A stretch of DNA of 64,000 bases from NCBI RefSeq assembly GCF_004336805.1, contig NZ_SJXM01000013.1, forward strand, positions 29,888 through 93,887, written 5' to 3'. This stretch comes from Aeromicrobium sp. IC_218 (GTDB lineage: Bacteria > Actinomycetota > Actinomycetes > Propionibacteriales > Nocardioidaceae). Shown here piece by piece: positions 18,367-26,104 of the stretch. A program made the translations under genes and the position numbers. The notes below the pieces were generated by a model, which was not told the DNA's origin, did not search any database, and was given only the letters and a program-made list of their open reading frames with translations. Each line of letters starts with the position of its first letter. Position 1 is the stretch's first letter.

Positions 18367-18588
18367 ATGTCCCACCGCCTGCACCACTCGCGCCGCCGCG
18401 ACGAGCTCGGCATGACGACCGCCGAGTACGCCGTGGGCACGCTCGGAGCCGCCACCGTCGGGGTGTGCGGCTTCAAGGTGATCGTGCCCTCGATCGAGCG
18501 CCTGCTCCGTGACCCGCCGCCCGGGGTCGTCCGCGACCTCATCGGGCTGTTCGGCTGGCTCGACCTCACCCGGCTGTTCCCGTGGTGA
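18367..18588 (+). CDS. Flp-type pilin, DUF4244 (second copy)
   Basis: A 73-residue paralogue of the preceding pilin: RRRDELGMTTAEYAVGTLGAATVG keeps the processing-like glycine and glutamate, but the C-terminal part is longer and different (about residues 45-73, ending LTRLFPW). A ribosome site (GTGAGGAGC) precedes the ATG. It overlaps the following tadE-like GTG (GTGA), so it is tied to the minor components rather than to pilin 1, and may be a minor pilin. Confidence 0.82.
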   Translation: MSHRLHHSRRRDELGMTTAEYAVGTLGAATVGVCGFKVIVPSIERLLRDPPPGVVRDLIGLFGWLDLTRLFPW

Positions 18589-18935
18589 GCCGCGAGCGCG
18601 GCATGGTGACCGCCGAGACGGCGGTCCTCGCGCCGTTCGCCCTCGTGGTCGGCCTGCTCCTCGTCTGGGTCGTGTCGCTCGGAGTCACCCAGGTGCGGCT
18701 GGTCGACGCGGCGCGGGAAGGAGCCCGTGTGGCCGCTCGCGGCGAGGACCCGGACGCGGCACGGTCGGCGGCCGAGCGGGTCGGTCCCGACCACGCGTCC
18801 GTCGAGCTCGACGAGAGCGACGGGGTCGTGACGGTCACGGTGAGCGCCGAGTCCGGGCCGCCGGTGCCCTTCCTGCGCCGGATGGGCCGGCACGAGCTGG
18901 AGGCCACCGCCGTGGCCGCGGTGGAGGACCCGTGA
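18585..18935 (+). CDS. TadE-like pilus protein
   Basis: A 116-residue TadE/TadG-type pseudopilin. The N-terminus has RGMVTAETAVLAPFALVVGLL, the pilin-like processing region with its glutamate and one membrane helix (about 8-35), followed by an extracytoplasmic domain with the TadE-typical VRLVDAAREGARVAARGE. The GTG at 18585 is favoured because it overlaps the pilin stop; another GTG lies 3 nt upstream. The stop overlaps the next gene (GTGA). Confidence 0.85.
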   Translation: MSRERGMVTAETAVLAPFALVVGLLLVWVVSLGVTQVRLVDAAREGARVAARGEDPDAARSAAERVGPDHASVELDESDGVVTVTVSAESGPPVPFLRRMGRHELEATAVAAVEDP

Positions 18936-19303
18936 GCCGTCGTCACGCGGGGGAGCGCGGCTCGGCGACGGTGCACGCCCTGGGAGCCGGTGCGGTGCTG
19001 AGCCTGGTCGCGCTGCTGGCGCTGCAGGTCGCGCTGCTGATCGGCACCCGGCACGCCGCCGCGTCCGCGGCCGACCTCGCCGCCCTGGCCGGCACCCAGG
19101 CCGCCGCGGCCGGGCAGGAGCCGTGCCCCGCCGCGGAGGCGGTGGCCGAGCGCAACGGAGCCCGGCTGCTGCAGTGCGAGGCCGACGTCGAGGTCGTGAC
19201 CGTGCGCGTCCGCCGGGTCACCCGCACCGGATGGGGGCAACGCGTCGGGTTCGAGTCCGACGCCCGGGCGGCTCCGGTCGACTACGTCGTGCCGGGCGGC
19301 TGA
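18932..19303 (+). CDS. Rv3654c-type TadE-like helicase-cluster protein
   Basis: A 123-residue secreted or anchored protein of the actinobacterial Rv3654c/TadE-like family, the last gene of the locus. It starts RHAGERGSATVHALGAGAV, again a glycine-serine boundary before a hydrophobic helix (about 12-36), then AASAADLAALAGTQAAAAGQ and two cysteines (about 63 and 80) that could form a disulfide outside the membrane. The start GTG overlaps the stop of the previous gene. It ends in a palindromic junction with the convergent GH18 gene. Confidence 0.8.
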   Translation: MSRRHAGERGSATVHALGAGAVLSLVALLALQVALLIGTRHAAASAADLAALAGTQAAAAGQEPCPAAEAVAERNGARLLQCEADVEVVTVRVRRVTRTGWGQRVGFESDARAAPVDYVVPGG

Positions 19304-19311
19304 GCGCTCAG
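19300..19311. other. palindromic convergent stop junction
   Basis: CTGAGCGCTCAG contains the TGA of the + strand gene (19301-19303) and, in reverse, the TGA of the - strand gene (19308-19310). Only 4 bp separate the two stop codons, and the 12-bp sequence is a perfect palindrome. Confidence 0.8.
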
Positions 19312-20876
19312 TCCAGGACCTTGCGGATCTCCTCGGCGGTGAGCGGCACCCACGGGGACGCGTCGGGGTTCGACTCCGACACCTCCGGGTGGTCGGCCTC
19401 GGTCCACCACTTGGCGCGGTACGGCACGCCGTCGACCAGGACGCGGGCGCCCTGGCGGTAGACGCCGGTGCGCGACCACTCGGGGTAGGTGCCCGCCGGC
19501 AGCGTCTGCTTCGGCGCCGGACGGTCACCGGGCAGCACGGGTCCGAGCAGCTGCCACGGCGTCTGCTCGGCCGTGGCCACCGGGTCGTCGGGCAGGTCGC
19601 CGCTGGTCCACCACTTGGCCTCGTAGACCTGGCGGTGCCAGACGACCTTGGTGCCCTCGGGGTAGGCCGCCTCCTCGTTCCAGATGCGGTACGGGCTGGT
19701 CTCGGGATCGTCGACGAGTTCGTCGTCGCTCGGCGCCTTCGTGGTGGCGGTCGGCTCCGGCGTGGGCTCGGTCGTGGCCGGGGCGCGGTCGTCGCCGGAC
19801 CCGGCGCCCGCGGCCAGCACCTCGGCGAAGGTCTCGCCGTCCTGGGCGACGCCGCTGCAGGCGTCGGAGACGACGTGCGTGTCGGGGTAGTTGACGCCGC
19901 AGGCGCGGTCGCGGTTCAGCGACCACAGCGAGACCCGGCCGACGCCGAGGTCGTCGGCGAGCGTCGCCAGCTCGCGGGCGTCGTCGAGCGTCACCACGTC
20001 GGAGCGCACGTCGTTCTGCCCGGCCATGGGGGTCATGCCGACGTGCTTCCATACGCCGCCGACCGGCTTCACGCCGGCCGCGTCGAAGGCGTCGCCGAGC
20101 TGGTCGTGCACGGCGTCGAGGGTGCGCTCGGTCGCCTCCGGCATCGTCTCGCCGCTCTCGCGGCTCCCGCCGTAGTTCATCGTCATGGCGTTGACGCCCG
20201 TCAGGTCGACACCGGCGGCGAGCGTGTCCCGGACGACGGTCAGCCCGTCCTCGGTCAGGCCGGCCGTCGCGGCGGGCAGGGTCAGCCACACGTCCAGCGG
20301 ACGGTCCGCCTTCGCGCGCTCGGCCTGCAGCGCGGCCAGGGCGGTCGAGCGACGCGCGCTGGCCTCGTGGTCGGCGAGGTCGTCGTCCTCGACGTCCAGG
20401 TCGACCGTGTCGAGGTCGTAGCGCTCGACGACCGCCCGGTAGGCGGCGAGCAGCTTCGCCGGGTCCTTGCACGACGTGGCCAGCTCGTCGTTCACCAGAC
20501 CGCCGAACGAGACGGTCGCGTCGCCGCCGCGCTCGCGCAGCAGCGCCACGCGCCGGTCGAGGTCGAGCTCGGCCGCCGCCTCGTCGAGGTCGTGGAACCC
20601 GCCCCAGGTCGGCGTGCACGGCTCCTCGGGGTCGGCCACCACGAACGACAGCACGACGTCCTTGGTGGCGTCGGACTCCGGGCTCTCGAACGCGTACGTC
20701 GGGGTCGCGGTGACGTCGACGTAGCCCGAGAAGGTCGAGCTCACGTCGTCACCGCGCAGGGCGGTCAGCTCGGCGCGCCAACGGTCGGCCCCGAGCACCG
20801 CGACGACCAGCACGCCGACCACGCCGAGCGCCACGAGCACGCGGACCCAGGAGAGCCGGTGTCCGTCGGGGATCAT
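19308..20876 (-). CDS. membrane-anchored GH18 chitinase-like protein with two chitin-binding modules
   Basis: A 522-residue protein: N-terminal membrane anchor (about 10-30), GH18 barrel (about 45-355) with the catalytic DxxDxDxE motif (D156, D159, D161, E163 in DTVDLDVED) and a conserved MTMNYGG strand, a Thr/Pro-rich linker (about 365-390), then two CBM5/12-type modules (YEAKWWTSGDLPD near 435 and YRAKWWTEADHPE near 490). The active-site acid is present, so hydrolysis of a beta-1,4-linked GlcNAc polymer is plausible. Its ATG overlaps the stop of the glycosyltransferase gene (ATGA), which makes the pair a synthesis-plus-trimming unit. Confidence 0.88.
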   Translation of the reverse strand: MIPDGHRLSWVRVLVALGVVGVLVVAVLGADRWRAELTALRGDDVSSTFSGYVDVTATPTYAFESPESDATKDVVLSFVVADPEEPCTPTWGGFHDLDEAAAELDLDRRVALLRERGGDATVSFGGLVNDELATSCKDPAKLLAAYRAVVERYDLDTVDLDVEDDDLADHEASARRSTALAALQAERAKADRPLDVWLTLPAATAGLTEDGLTVVRDTLAAGVDLTGVNAMTMNYGGSRESGETMPEATERTLDAVHDQLGDAFDAAGVKPVGGVWKHVGMTPMAGQNDVRSDVVTLDDARELATLADDLGVGRVSLWSLNRDRACGVNYPDTHVVSDACSGVAQDGETFAEVLAAGAGSGDDRAPATTEPTPEPTATTKAPSDDELVDDPETSPYRIWNEEAAYPEGTKVVWHRQVYEAKWWTSGDLPDDPVATAEQTPWQLLGPVLPGDRPAPKQTLPAGTYPEWSRTGVYRQGARVLVDGVPYRAKWWTEADHPEVSESNPDASPWVPLTAEEIRKVLD

Positions 20877-23206
20877 GCGTGCACCTCGTCGCGGTCGGTG
20901 TCCCGGTCGCCGTCGCGGTCCGGGTCGGTGGGGGTCTCGGTGTCGACGTCGGCGGCGGCGTGACGCGGCCGCGGCGGACGGCGTCGCTCGCTCGAGCCGT
21001 GGTACAGCGCCGAGCGCCAGTCCAGGCCGTCGTCGCCGTCGGAGCCGGACGTCTCGGCCTTGCGCGGCACGAAGAACCAGTGCAGCAGCGCGGTGAGGAC
21101 GTCCACGACGGCCGGCCCGACGCCGATGAGCGTGACGATCGCGTAGACGGTCAGCACGCAGTTCAGCGCCAGGAAGAACGCGGTGAGCCAGTTCTGGTGC
21201 TCGACCTCGCGCCACAGCAGGAAGCCCCACAGCAGCGCCACGAGGATCGGCATGACGATCGACCACGCGGGCGCCGCGGTGCGGTTGCGCACCTTGGGCG
21301 TGCGGGCGAACGGGATCTTCTGGCCGCTGAGCGCCTGGCTCAGCGACTTCAGCACGCCGGACAGGTTGACCGACAGCAGCACCAGGTTGAAGCCGTAGAT
21401 GCGCAGCACGTCCGTGCGCTTGTAGCCGCAGGTGTGCAGGTCCGAGGCCATCGCCAGGAAGTACGGCACGCCCATCAGCACGACGAGCGGGCTGAGCAGC
21501 CGCTGGTCGTAGGGGAACAGCAGCAGGAACAGCAGGCCGACGGTCGCCCAGGTGATGGACGCCATGTAGTTCACCCGCAGCGCCAGCTCCATGAACGTCA
21601 TGGGCAGGCCGCTGGACTTGCGGATCTTCGCCTGGCGCCAGAGCTTGGGCAGGATCAGCAGGCCGCCGTTGGCCCAGCGACGGCGCTGGACGACCAGCGA
21701 GCCCCAGTCCGGCGGGGTGGCGCTGTAGCTGAGCCGCTCGGGGTAGTTCACCAGGCGCCAGCCGTGCATCGCGATGTCGATGCTGGACTCGGTGTCCTCG
21801 ATGACCGTGCGGTCCTGGATGTAGCGGTGCACGCGCCGGCCCTGCTCGACCGTGCTGACCTGGATGTCCTCCAGCGCCGCGCGGCGGATGAGCGCGTTGG
21901 CGCCGACCCAGAACGTCGCGTCGTACGCGGTGAAGCCCTGGTGCTGGATGTGCTGCAGGTCGGTGGTGGCACCGGACAGCCGCTCGAGCCGGGTGGGGGC
22001 GCCGCGGTAGGCCGAGTACGGCGTCTGGATGACGGCGACCCGCTCGTTGCCCGGCTGCTCCATCTCGTGCAGCAGCCGCAGGCAGTACTCGGGCAGCAGG
22101 ATCGAGTCGGCGTCCAGGGTCAGGACGTACGGGGTCATCGGGACGCTGAGCGTGTGCGGCCCCGGGCCGCTGGCCGGGTAGAGCATGACGCCCTCGGGCG
22201 TGTTCTCGGCGTCGTAGGAGCCGCCCATGAGGCCGAGGTACGCGTTGAGGTTCATCGCCTTGTTCGACTCGTGCGACAGCGACGCGTACTTCTTGCGCTC
22301 GAAGACGTCCATGTCGGCCGAGAAGATCCAGACCAGGCGGCGGTACAGGTCGAGCGTGCGGTGGGGTCCGGGCGGCTCGCCGGCCGCGATCGCCGCCTCG
22401 ACGGCGTCGGCGGTCAGGGCGAGGTCGTCGGCGAGCGAGAGCAGCACCTGCTCGACGAAGAAGTCCGACACGTGGTCGGGACGCTCCTCGGCCTCGGCCA
22501 TGTCGGTGAGCCAGGAGACGGCCCAGCGGTAGTGCTCGAGCATCTCGACGTGGTCGCGGGGCTCGACGGCGACGGTCTGGTCGAACTCGGCGGTGCGGCG
22601 GAACAGGGCCGCCTCGAACCGGGTGCGGGGCACCGACAGCGCCGCCTCGATCTGCGAGGGCAGCAGGCGGGTGGCGGCCAGGCGCTCGCGCGCGACCGGG
22701 TCGGACGGGTTCGGCGGGTCGTCCAGCAGCAGGACGACGCGCAGCGACGGCACCTCCTGCAGGGCAGCCGACCACAGGGTCAGGCGGATGACGTCCGGCT
22801 CCTCGGCGTACGACGGGACGAGCGTCGTCACCGCCTGGTGGCCGGACGCGAAGTGCCGCTCGAGCGCGGCCCGCGGCACCCGCTCGTGGTCGCGGAAGCG
22901 GCGCAGCGCCCCGCGACGGGCGACGAGGTACATCACCGAGGAGAAGCCCAGCGAGCTCAGCACGGCGACGAACAGGATCGTCTCCATCGTGTAGCTGAAG
23001 CCGCCGAACCCGTGGTCGAGGCGGTTGCGCAGCACCGTCAGGACGAAGTAGGCCAGACCGGCCAGGATCGTGGCCACGACGGCGGCGCCGGCCAGGAGCA
23101 GGGACAGGTCGGAGGGTCGCGGGTGCTGCCGCGGACGCGGGCGGGACGACTTCTCGGCGCCCCACTGGCGGCGACGGACGGGCTGCTGCGCGGGCGCGTC
23201 GGGCAC
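20873..23206 (-). CDS. family 2 membrane glycosyltransferase, cellulose/chitin-synthase-like
   Basis: A 777-residue processive-type GT2. Two N-terminal helices (about 33-90) precede the catalytic domain: LLLDDPPNP (first Asp pair, about 155), LDADSILLP (about 364-372), TEDTESSID-like acceptor loop region near 470 and QRRRWANGG (Q507-W511), then five or six membrane helices (about 540-720) and an acidic, Arg/Asp-rich tail. About 140 helical residues are inserted between the first two motifs, unlike bacterial BcsA. The GTG at 23206 has AGGAGA upstream. Product probably a beta-linked surface polysaccharide; the coupled GH18 gene with chitin-binding modules points to a GlcNAc-containing polymer. 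Confidence 0.85.
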   Translation of the reverse strand: MPDAPAQQPVRRRQWGAEKSSRPRPRQHPRPSDLSLLLAGAAVVATILAGLAYFVLTVLRNRLDHGFGGFSYTMETILFVAVLSSLGFSSVMYLVARRGALRRFRDHERVPRAALERHFASGHQAVTTLVPSYAEEPDVIRLTLWSAALQEVPSLRVVLLLDDPPNPSDPVARERLAATRLLPSQIEAALSVPRTRFEAALFRRTAEFDQTVAVEPRDHVEMLEHYRWAVSWLTDMAEAEERPDHVSDFFVEQVLLSLADDLALTADAVEAAIAAGEPPGPHRTLDLYRRLVWIFSADMDVFERKKYASLSHESNKAMNLNAYLGLMGGSYDAENTPEGVMLYPASGPGPHTLSVPMTPYVLTLDADSILLPEYCLRLLHEMEQPGNERVAVIQTPYSAYRGAPTRLERLSGATTDLQHIQHQGFTAYDATFWVGANALIRRAALEDIQVSTVEQGRRVHRYIQDRTVIEDTESSIDIAMHGWRLVNYPERLSYSATPPDWGSLVVQRRRWANGGLLILPKLWRQAKIRKSSGLPMTFMELALRVNYMASITWATVGLLFLLLFPYDQRLLSPLVVLMGVPYFLAMASDLHTCGYKRTDVLRIYGFNLVLLSVNLSGVLKSLSQALSGQKIPFARTPKVRNRTAAPAWSIVMPILVALLWGFLLWREVEHQNWLTAFFLALNCVLTVYAIVTLIGVGPAVVDVLTALLHWFFVPRKAETSGSDGDDGLDWRSALYHGSSERRRPPRPRHAAADVDTETPTDPDRDGDRDTDRDEVHA

Positions 23207-23222
23207 GGGGGTTCTCCTGACC

Positions 23223-23239
23223 GGCCCGGATCTCGGGCC
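23223..23239 (-). promoter_or_regulatory. hairpin in the GT2 leader just before the ribosome site
   Basis: GGCCCG and CGGGCC arms with a 5-nt loop stand 5 nt upstream of the AGGAGA ribosome site of the glycosyltransferase gene. It may attenuate transcription or mask initiation. Confidence 0.4.
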
Positions 23240-23322
23240 TTCGTCAGTCAACGGCCGGAACCGGGCCGGGACAACCGTTTTCGCTCGATCGTGGAGTGAT
23301 TGTGGCCTCGTTGTGGAGAGGT

Positions 23323-23338
23323 CGGGACCTACGTCCCG
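23323..23338 (-). terminator. hairpin after the helicase gene
   Basis: CGGGAC and GTCCCG arms with a 4-nt loop, 21 nt beyond the helicase stop on the minus strand. Short but well placed. Confidence 0.45.
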
Positions 23339-23358
23339 GTGCCGCCCACCCGGACGAG

Positions 23359-25656
23359 TCACGCGGACGTGGCCGGGACGGGTGCCTCGGCGAGGAAGAG
23401 GTCCAGCAGGCGGACGGCCGCCGCCTTGTCGAGCGGGTCGTTGCCGTTGCCGCACTTGGGCGAGTAGACGCACGACGGGCACCCGTCGGCGCACTCGCAG
23501 GCGAGCACCGCGTCGCGGGTCACGCTCAGCCACTGCCGGGCGACCTCGAAGCCGCGCTCGGCGAACCCGGCGCCGCCGGGGTGGCCGTCGTAGACGAACA
23601 CGGTCAGCGTGCCCGTGTCCGGGTGGTGCGCGGTGGACAGCCCGCCGATGTCCCAGCGGTCGCACGTGGCGAGCAGCGGGAGCAGCCCGATCGCCGCGTG
23701 CTCGGCGGCGTGGGCCGCCCCGGGCACGTCCGTGGCGTCCAGGTGCGCGGCGACGGTGGCCGGGTCGAGCGTCCACCACACCGCCTTGGTCGGCAGCGTG
23801 TGCGCGGGCAGGTCGAGCGGCTCCTCGCCGAGGATCTCGCCCGACCCCGTGCGTCGGCGCAGGAACGAGACCACCTGGTTGGTGACCTCGACGTCGCCGA
23901 CGCTGATGCGCGCGGCGCCCCAGTCGTGCGTGCGGTCCTCGCGGACGACGCGCACCTCCGTGGTGCTGCGGGCGGTGGTCGAGTACGGCGGGTCCTCGCG
24001 GTGCACGGCGGCGACGCCGAGCTCGAGGTCGTAGTCGTCGACGACCCAGGTCTCGCCCTGGTGGACGTAGACGGCGCCGGTGTGGACGGTCGTGTCGGCC
24101 GAGCCGGCGTCGACGGTGCCGACGAGTCGTCCGGTGGCGCCGTCGACGATCTGCACGGGGCTGCCCCCGCTGCCGCGCAGGTCGGCCAGGTCGGCAGCCC
24201 GGTCGCGTCGGGTCCAGTACCAGGCGTCCTGGCGCCGGCGCAGCCAGCCGGCCTCGGTCATCGCGGCGACGCCCTCGGCCGCCCGCGGGCCGAACAGCGC
24301 GAGGTCGGGCTCGGTCAGCGGCACCTCCTGGGCCGCGGCGGCCAGGTGCGGGCCCAGGACGTACGGGTTGTCGGGGTCGAAGACGCTCGCCTCGACCGGG
24401 GCGCCGAGCAGCGCCTCGGGGTGGTGGACGAGGAACGTGTCGAGCGGCTCGTCGCGGGCGATCATGACCCCGAGCGCGGGACGTCCGGCGCGTCCGGCGC
24501 GGCCCAGCTGCTGCCACAGCGCGGCGCGGGTGCCGGGATAGCCGACGGTGACGACGGCGTCCAGGCCCGAGACGTCGATGCCGAGCTCGAGCGCGTTCGT
24601 GCTGGCCAGGGCCATGAGCTCGCCGCTGCGCAGCTGGCGCTCGAGGGCGCGACGGTCCTCGGGCAGGTAGCCGCCGCGGTAGGTGGCGACGCGGGTGGCC
24701 AGGTCGGGGTCGACGTCGGCCAGGCGCTGCTGCGTGCCCAGCGCGACGGACTCGGCCCCGCGCCGCGACCGGACGAACGCCAGCGAGCGCGTGCCGCCGA
24801 CCACGAGGTCGGTGAGCAGGTCGGCCGCCTCGGCACCGGCCCCGCGGCGCGACGGCGGGGTGCCGTCGTCGCCCCCGATCAACGGCGGCTCCCACAGCGC
24901 GACCGTCGTCTCGGGGTGCGGCGAGCCGTCGTCGGTCACCGCGGTCACGTCCAGCCCGGTGAGCCGCGAGGCGAATCCGTCGGGGTCGGCGATCGTGGCC
25001 GATGCCAGGACGAACGTCGGGCTCGCGCCGTGGTGCGCCGCGACCCGCCGCAGCCGGCGCAGGACGTGAGCCACGTGCGCGCCGAAGACGCCCCGGTAGT
25101 GGTGGCACTCGTCCACGACGACGTACTGCAGCCCGCGCAGGAAGCGCGACCACCGCTGGTTGCCCGGCAGCAGCACCCGGTGCAGCGTGTCGGGGTTGGT
25201 GAGCACGTAGTCGGCGTGGTCGCGCGCCCAGGTGCGCTCCTCGCGGGTGTTGTCGCCGTCGACGGTGGCGGCCTTCACCAGGTGCCGCATCGCCCCGAGC
25301 CCGAGCAGCTGGTCGGCCGCCAGCGCCTTGGTGGGGGAGAGGTAGAGGACGGTCGGGCGGCGCCGGGCGAGCGGGTCGTCGCCGGTGCGTCCGGCGGCCA
25401 GGGCGCTCAGCGCGGGCAGCTGGTAGGCCAACGACTTGCCCGACGCGGTGCCCGTGGCCACGACCACCGAACGCCCGGCGCGGGCCAGGTCGGCCGCCTC
25501 GGCCTGGTGCGCCCACAGGTGGGTCAGGCCGCACTCGGCGTAGGCGGCGCGGACGTCGGGGTGGACCCACTCGGGCCAGGCCGCGTACACGGCGTCGCGG
25601 GCCGGCAGCACCCGCCGATGGGTGACCCGGTCGGCGTAGCGCTGCAACGGATCCAC
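23359..25656 (-). CDS. DEAD/DEAH helicase with C-terminal DUF1998 (MrfA-like)
   Basis: A 765-residue superfamily 2 helicase: Q-like motif LWAHQAEAADLARAG, motif I VVATGTASGKSLAYQLPA (about 70), motif II VVVDECHHYRG, motif III LASATI, helicase C with SGLDAVVTVGYPGT and QQLGRAGRAGRPA, then a long C-terminal part ending in a four-cysteine metal site (CECADGCPSC and a following SPKCGNGN). This is the MrfA architecture; B. subtilis MrfA helps repair mitomycin adducts. The position next to a BldG-like gene matches streptomycetes and mycobacteria (Rv3649). The start GTG at 25656 has GAGAAT 6 nt upstream, compatible with a leaderless mRNA. Confidence 0.92.
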   Translation of the reverse strand: MDPLQRYADRVTHRRVLPARDAVYAAWPEWVHPDVRAAYAECGLTHLWAHQAEAADLARAGRSVVVATGTASGKSLAYQLPALSALAAGRTGDDPLARRRPTVLYLSPTKALAADQLLGLGAMRHLVKAATVDGDNTREERTWARDHADYVLTNPDTLHRVLLPGNQRWSRFLRGLQYVVVDECHHYRGVFGAHVAHVLRRLRRVAAHHGASPTFVLASATIADPDGFASRLTGLDVTAVTDDGSPHPETTVALWEPPLIGGDDGTPPSRRGAGAEAADLLTDLVVGGTRSLAFVRSRRGAESVALGTQQRLADVDPDLATRVATYRGGYLPEDRRALERQLRSGELMALASTNALELGIDVSGLDAVVTVGYPGTRAALWQQLGRAGRAGRPALGVMIARDEPLDTFLVHHPEALLGAPVEASVFDPDNPYVLGPHLAAAAQEVPLTEPDLALFGPRAAEGVAAMTEAGWLRRRQDAWYWTRRDRAADLADLRGSGGSPVQIVDGATGRLVGTVDAGSADTTVHTGAVYVHQGETWVVDDYDLELGVAAVHREDPPYSTTARSTTEVRVVREDRTHDWGAARISVGDVEVTNQVVSFLRRRTGSGEILGEEPLDLPAHTLPTKAVWWTLDPATVAAHLDATDVPGAAHAAEHAAIGLLPLLATCDRWDIGGLSTAHHPDTGTLTVFVYDGHPGGAGFAERGFEVARQWLSVTRDAVLACECADGCPSCVYSPKCGNGNDPLDKAAAVRLLDLFLAEAPVPATSA

Positions 25657-25747
25657 CGCACCATTCTCCCAGACCGGACCAGCGCGGGACGCTCGACGGG
25701 CCGCCGTCGCGGGGGCGTGGTTGAATGCCACCTGACGAGGAGGTGCG

Positions 25748-26092
25748 ATGGAGCTGTCGCTGACGTCCCGGGCCGAAGGACCGTTCGAGGTTCTCGCCGT
25801 GGGTGGAGAGATCGATGTGTACACGGCGCCGAAGCTGCGCGAGGCGATCGTGGCTGCGGTCGACGCCGGGCGGACCCGCCTGATCATCGACGTGGAGCAG
25901 GTCGACTTCCTCGACTCCACGGGCCTGGGCGTGCTGGTCGGTGCGCTGAAGCGGGTCCGTGGCGAGGGTGGCTCGCTCGACATCGTGTGCACCCACGAGC
26001 GCATCCTCAAGATCTTCTCGATCACCGGCCTGGACAAGGTCTTCGGCCTGCACGACTCCGTGCCGGCTGCGGTCTCCTCGCACGACGCCTGA
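25748..26092 (+). CDS. anti-sigma factor antagonist, BldG-like STAS protein
   Basis: A 114-residue single STAS domain with the phosphorylatable serine S57 in [16 protein letters not shown], the regulatory site of SpoIIAA/BldG proteins. When unphosphorylated it would bind an anti-sigma kinase and release the sigma factor. The anti-sigma gene that follows bldG in streptomycetes is not here; the methyltransferase gene follows directly after 12 bp. A perfect ribosome site (GAGGAGGTG) precedes the ATG. Divergent from the helicase gene. Confidence 0.9.
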   Translation: MELSLTSRAEGPFEVLAVGGEIDVYTAPKLREAIVAAVDAGRTRLIIDVEQVDFLDSTGLGVLVGALKRVRGEGGSLDIVCTHERILKIFSITGLDKVFGLHDSVPAAVSSHDA

Positions 26093-26104
26093 GACAGTGG
26101 ACGG

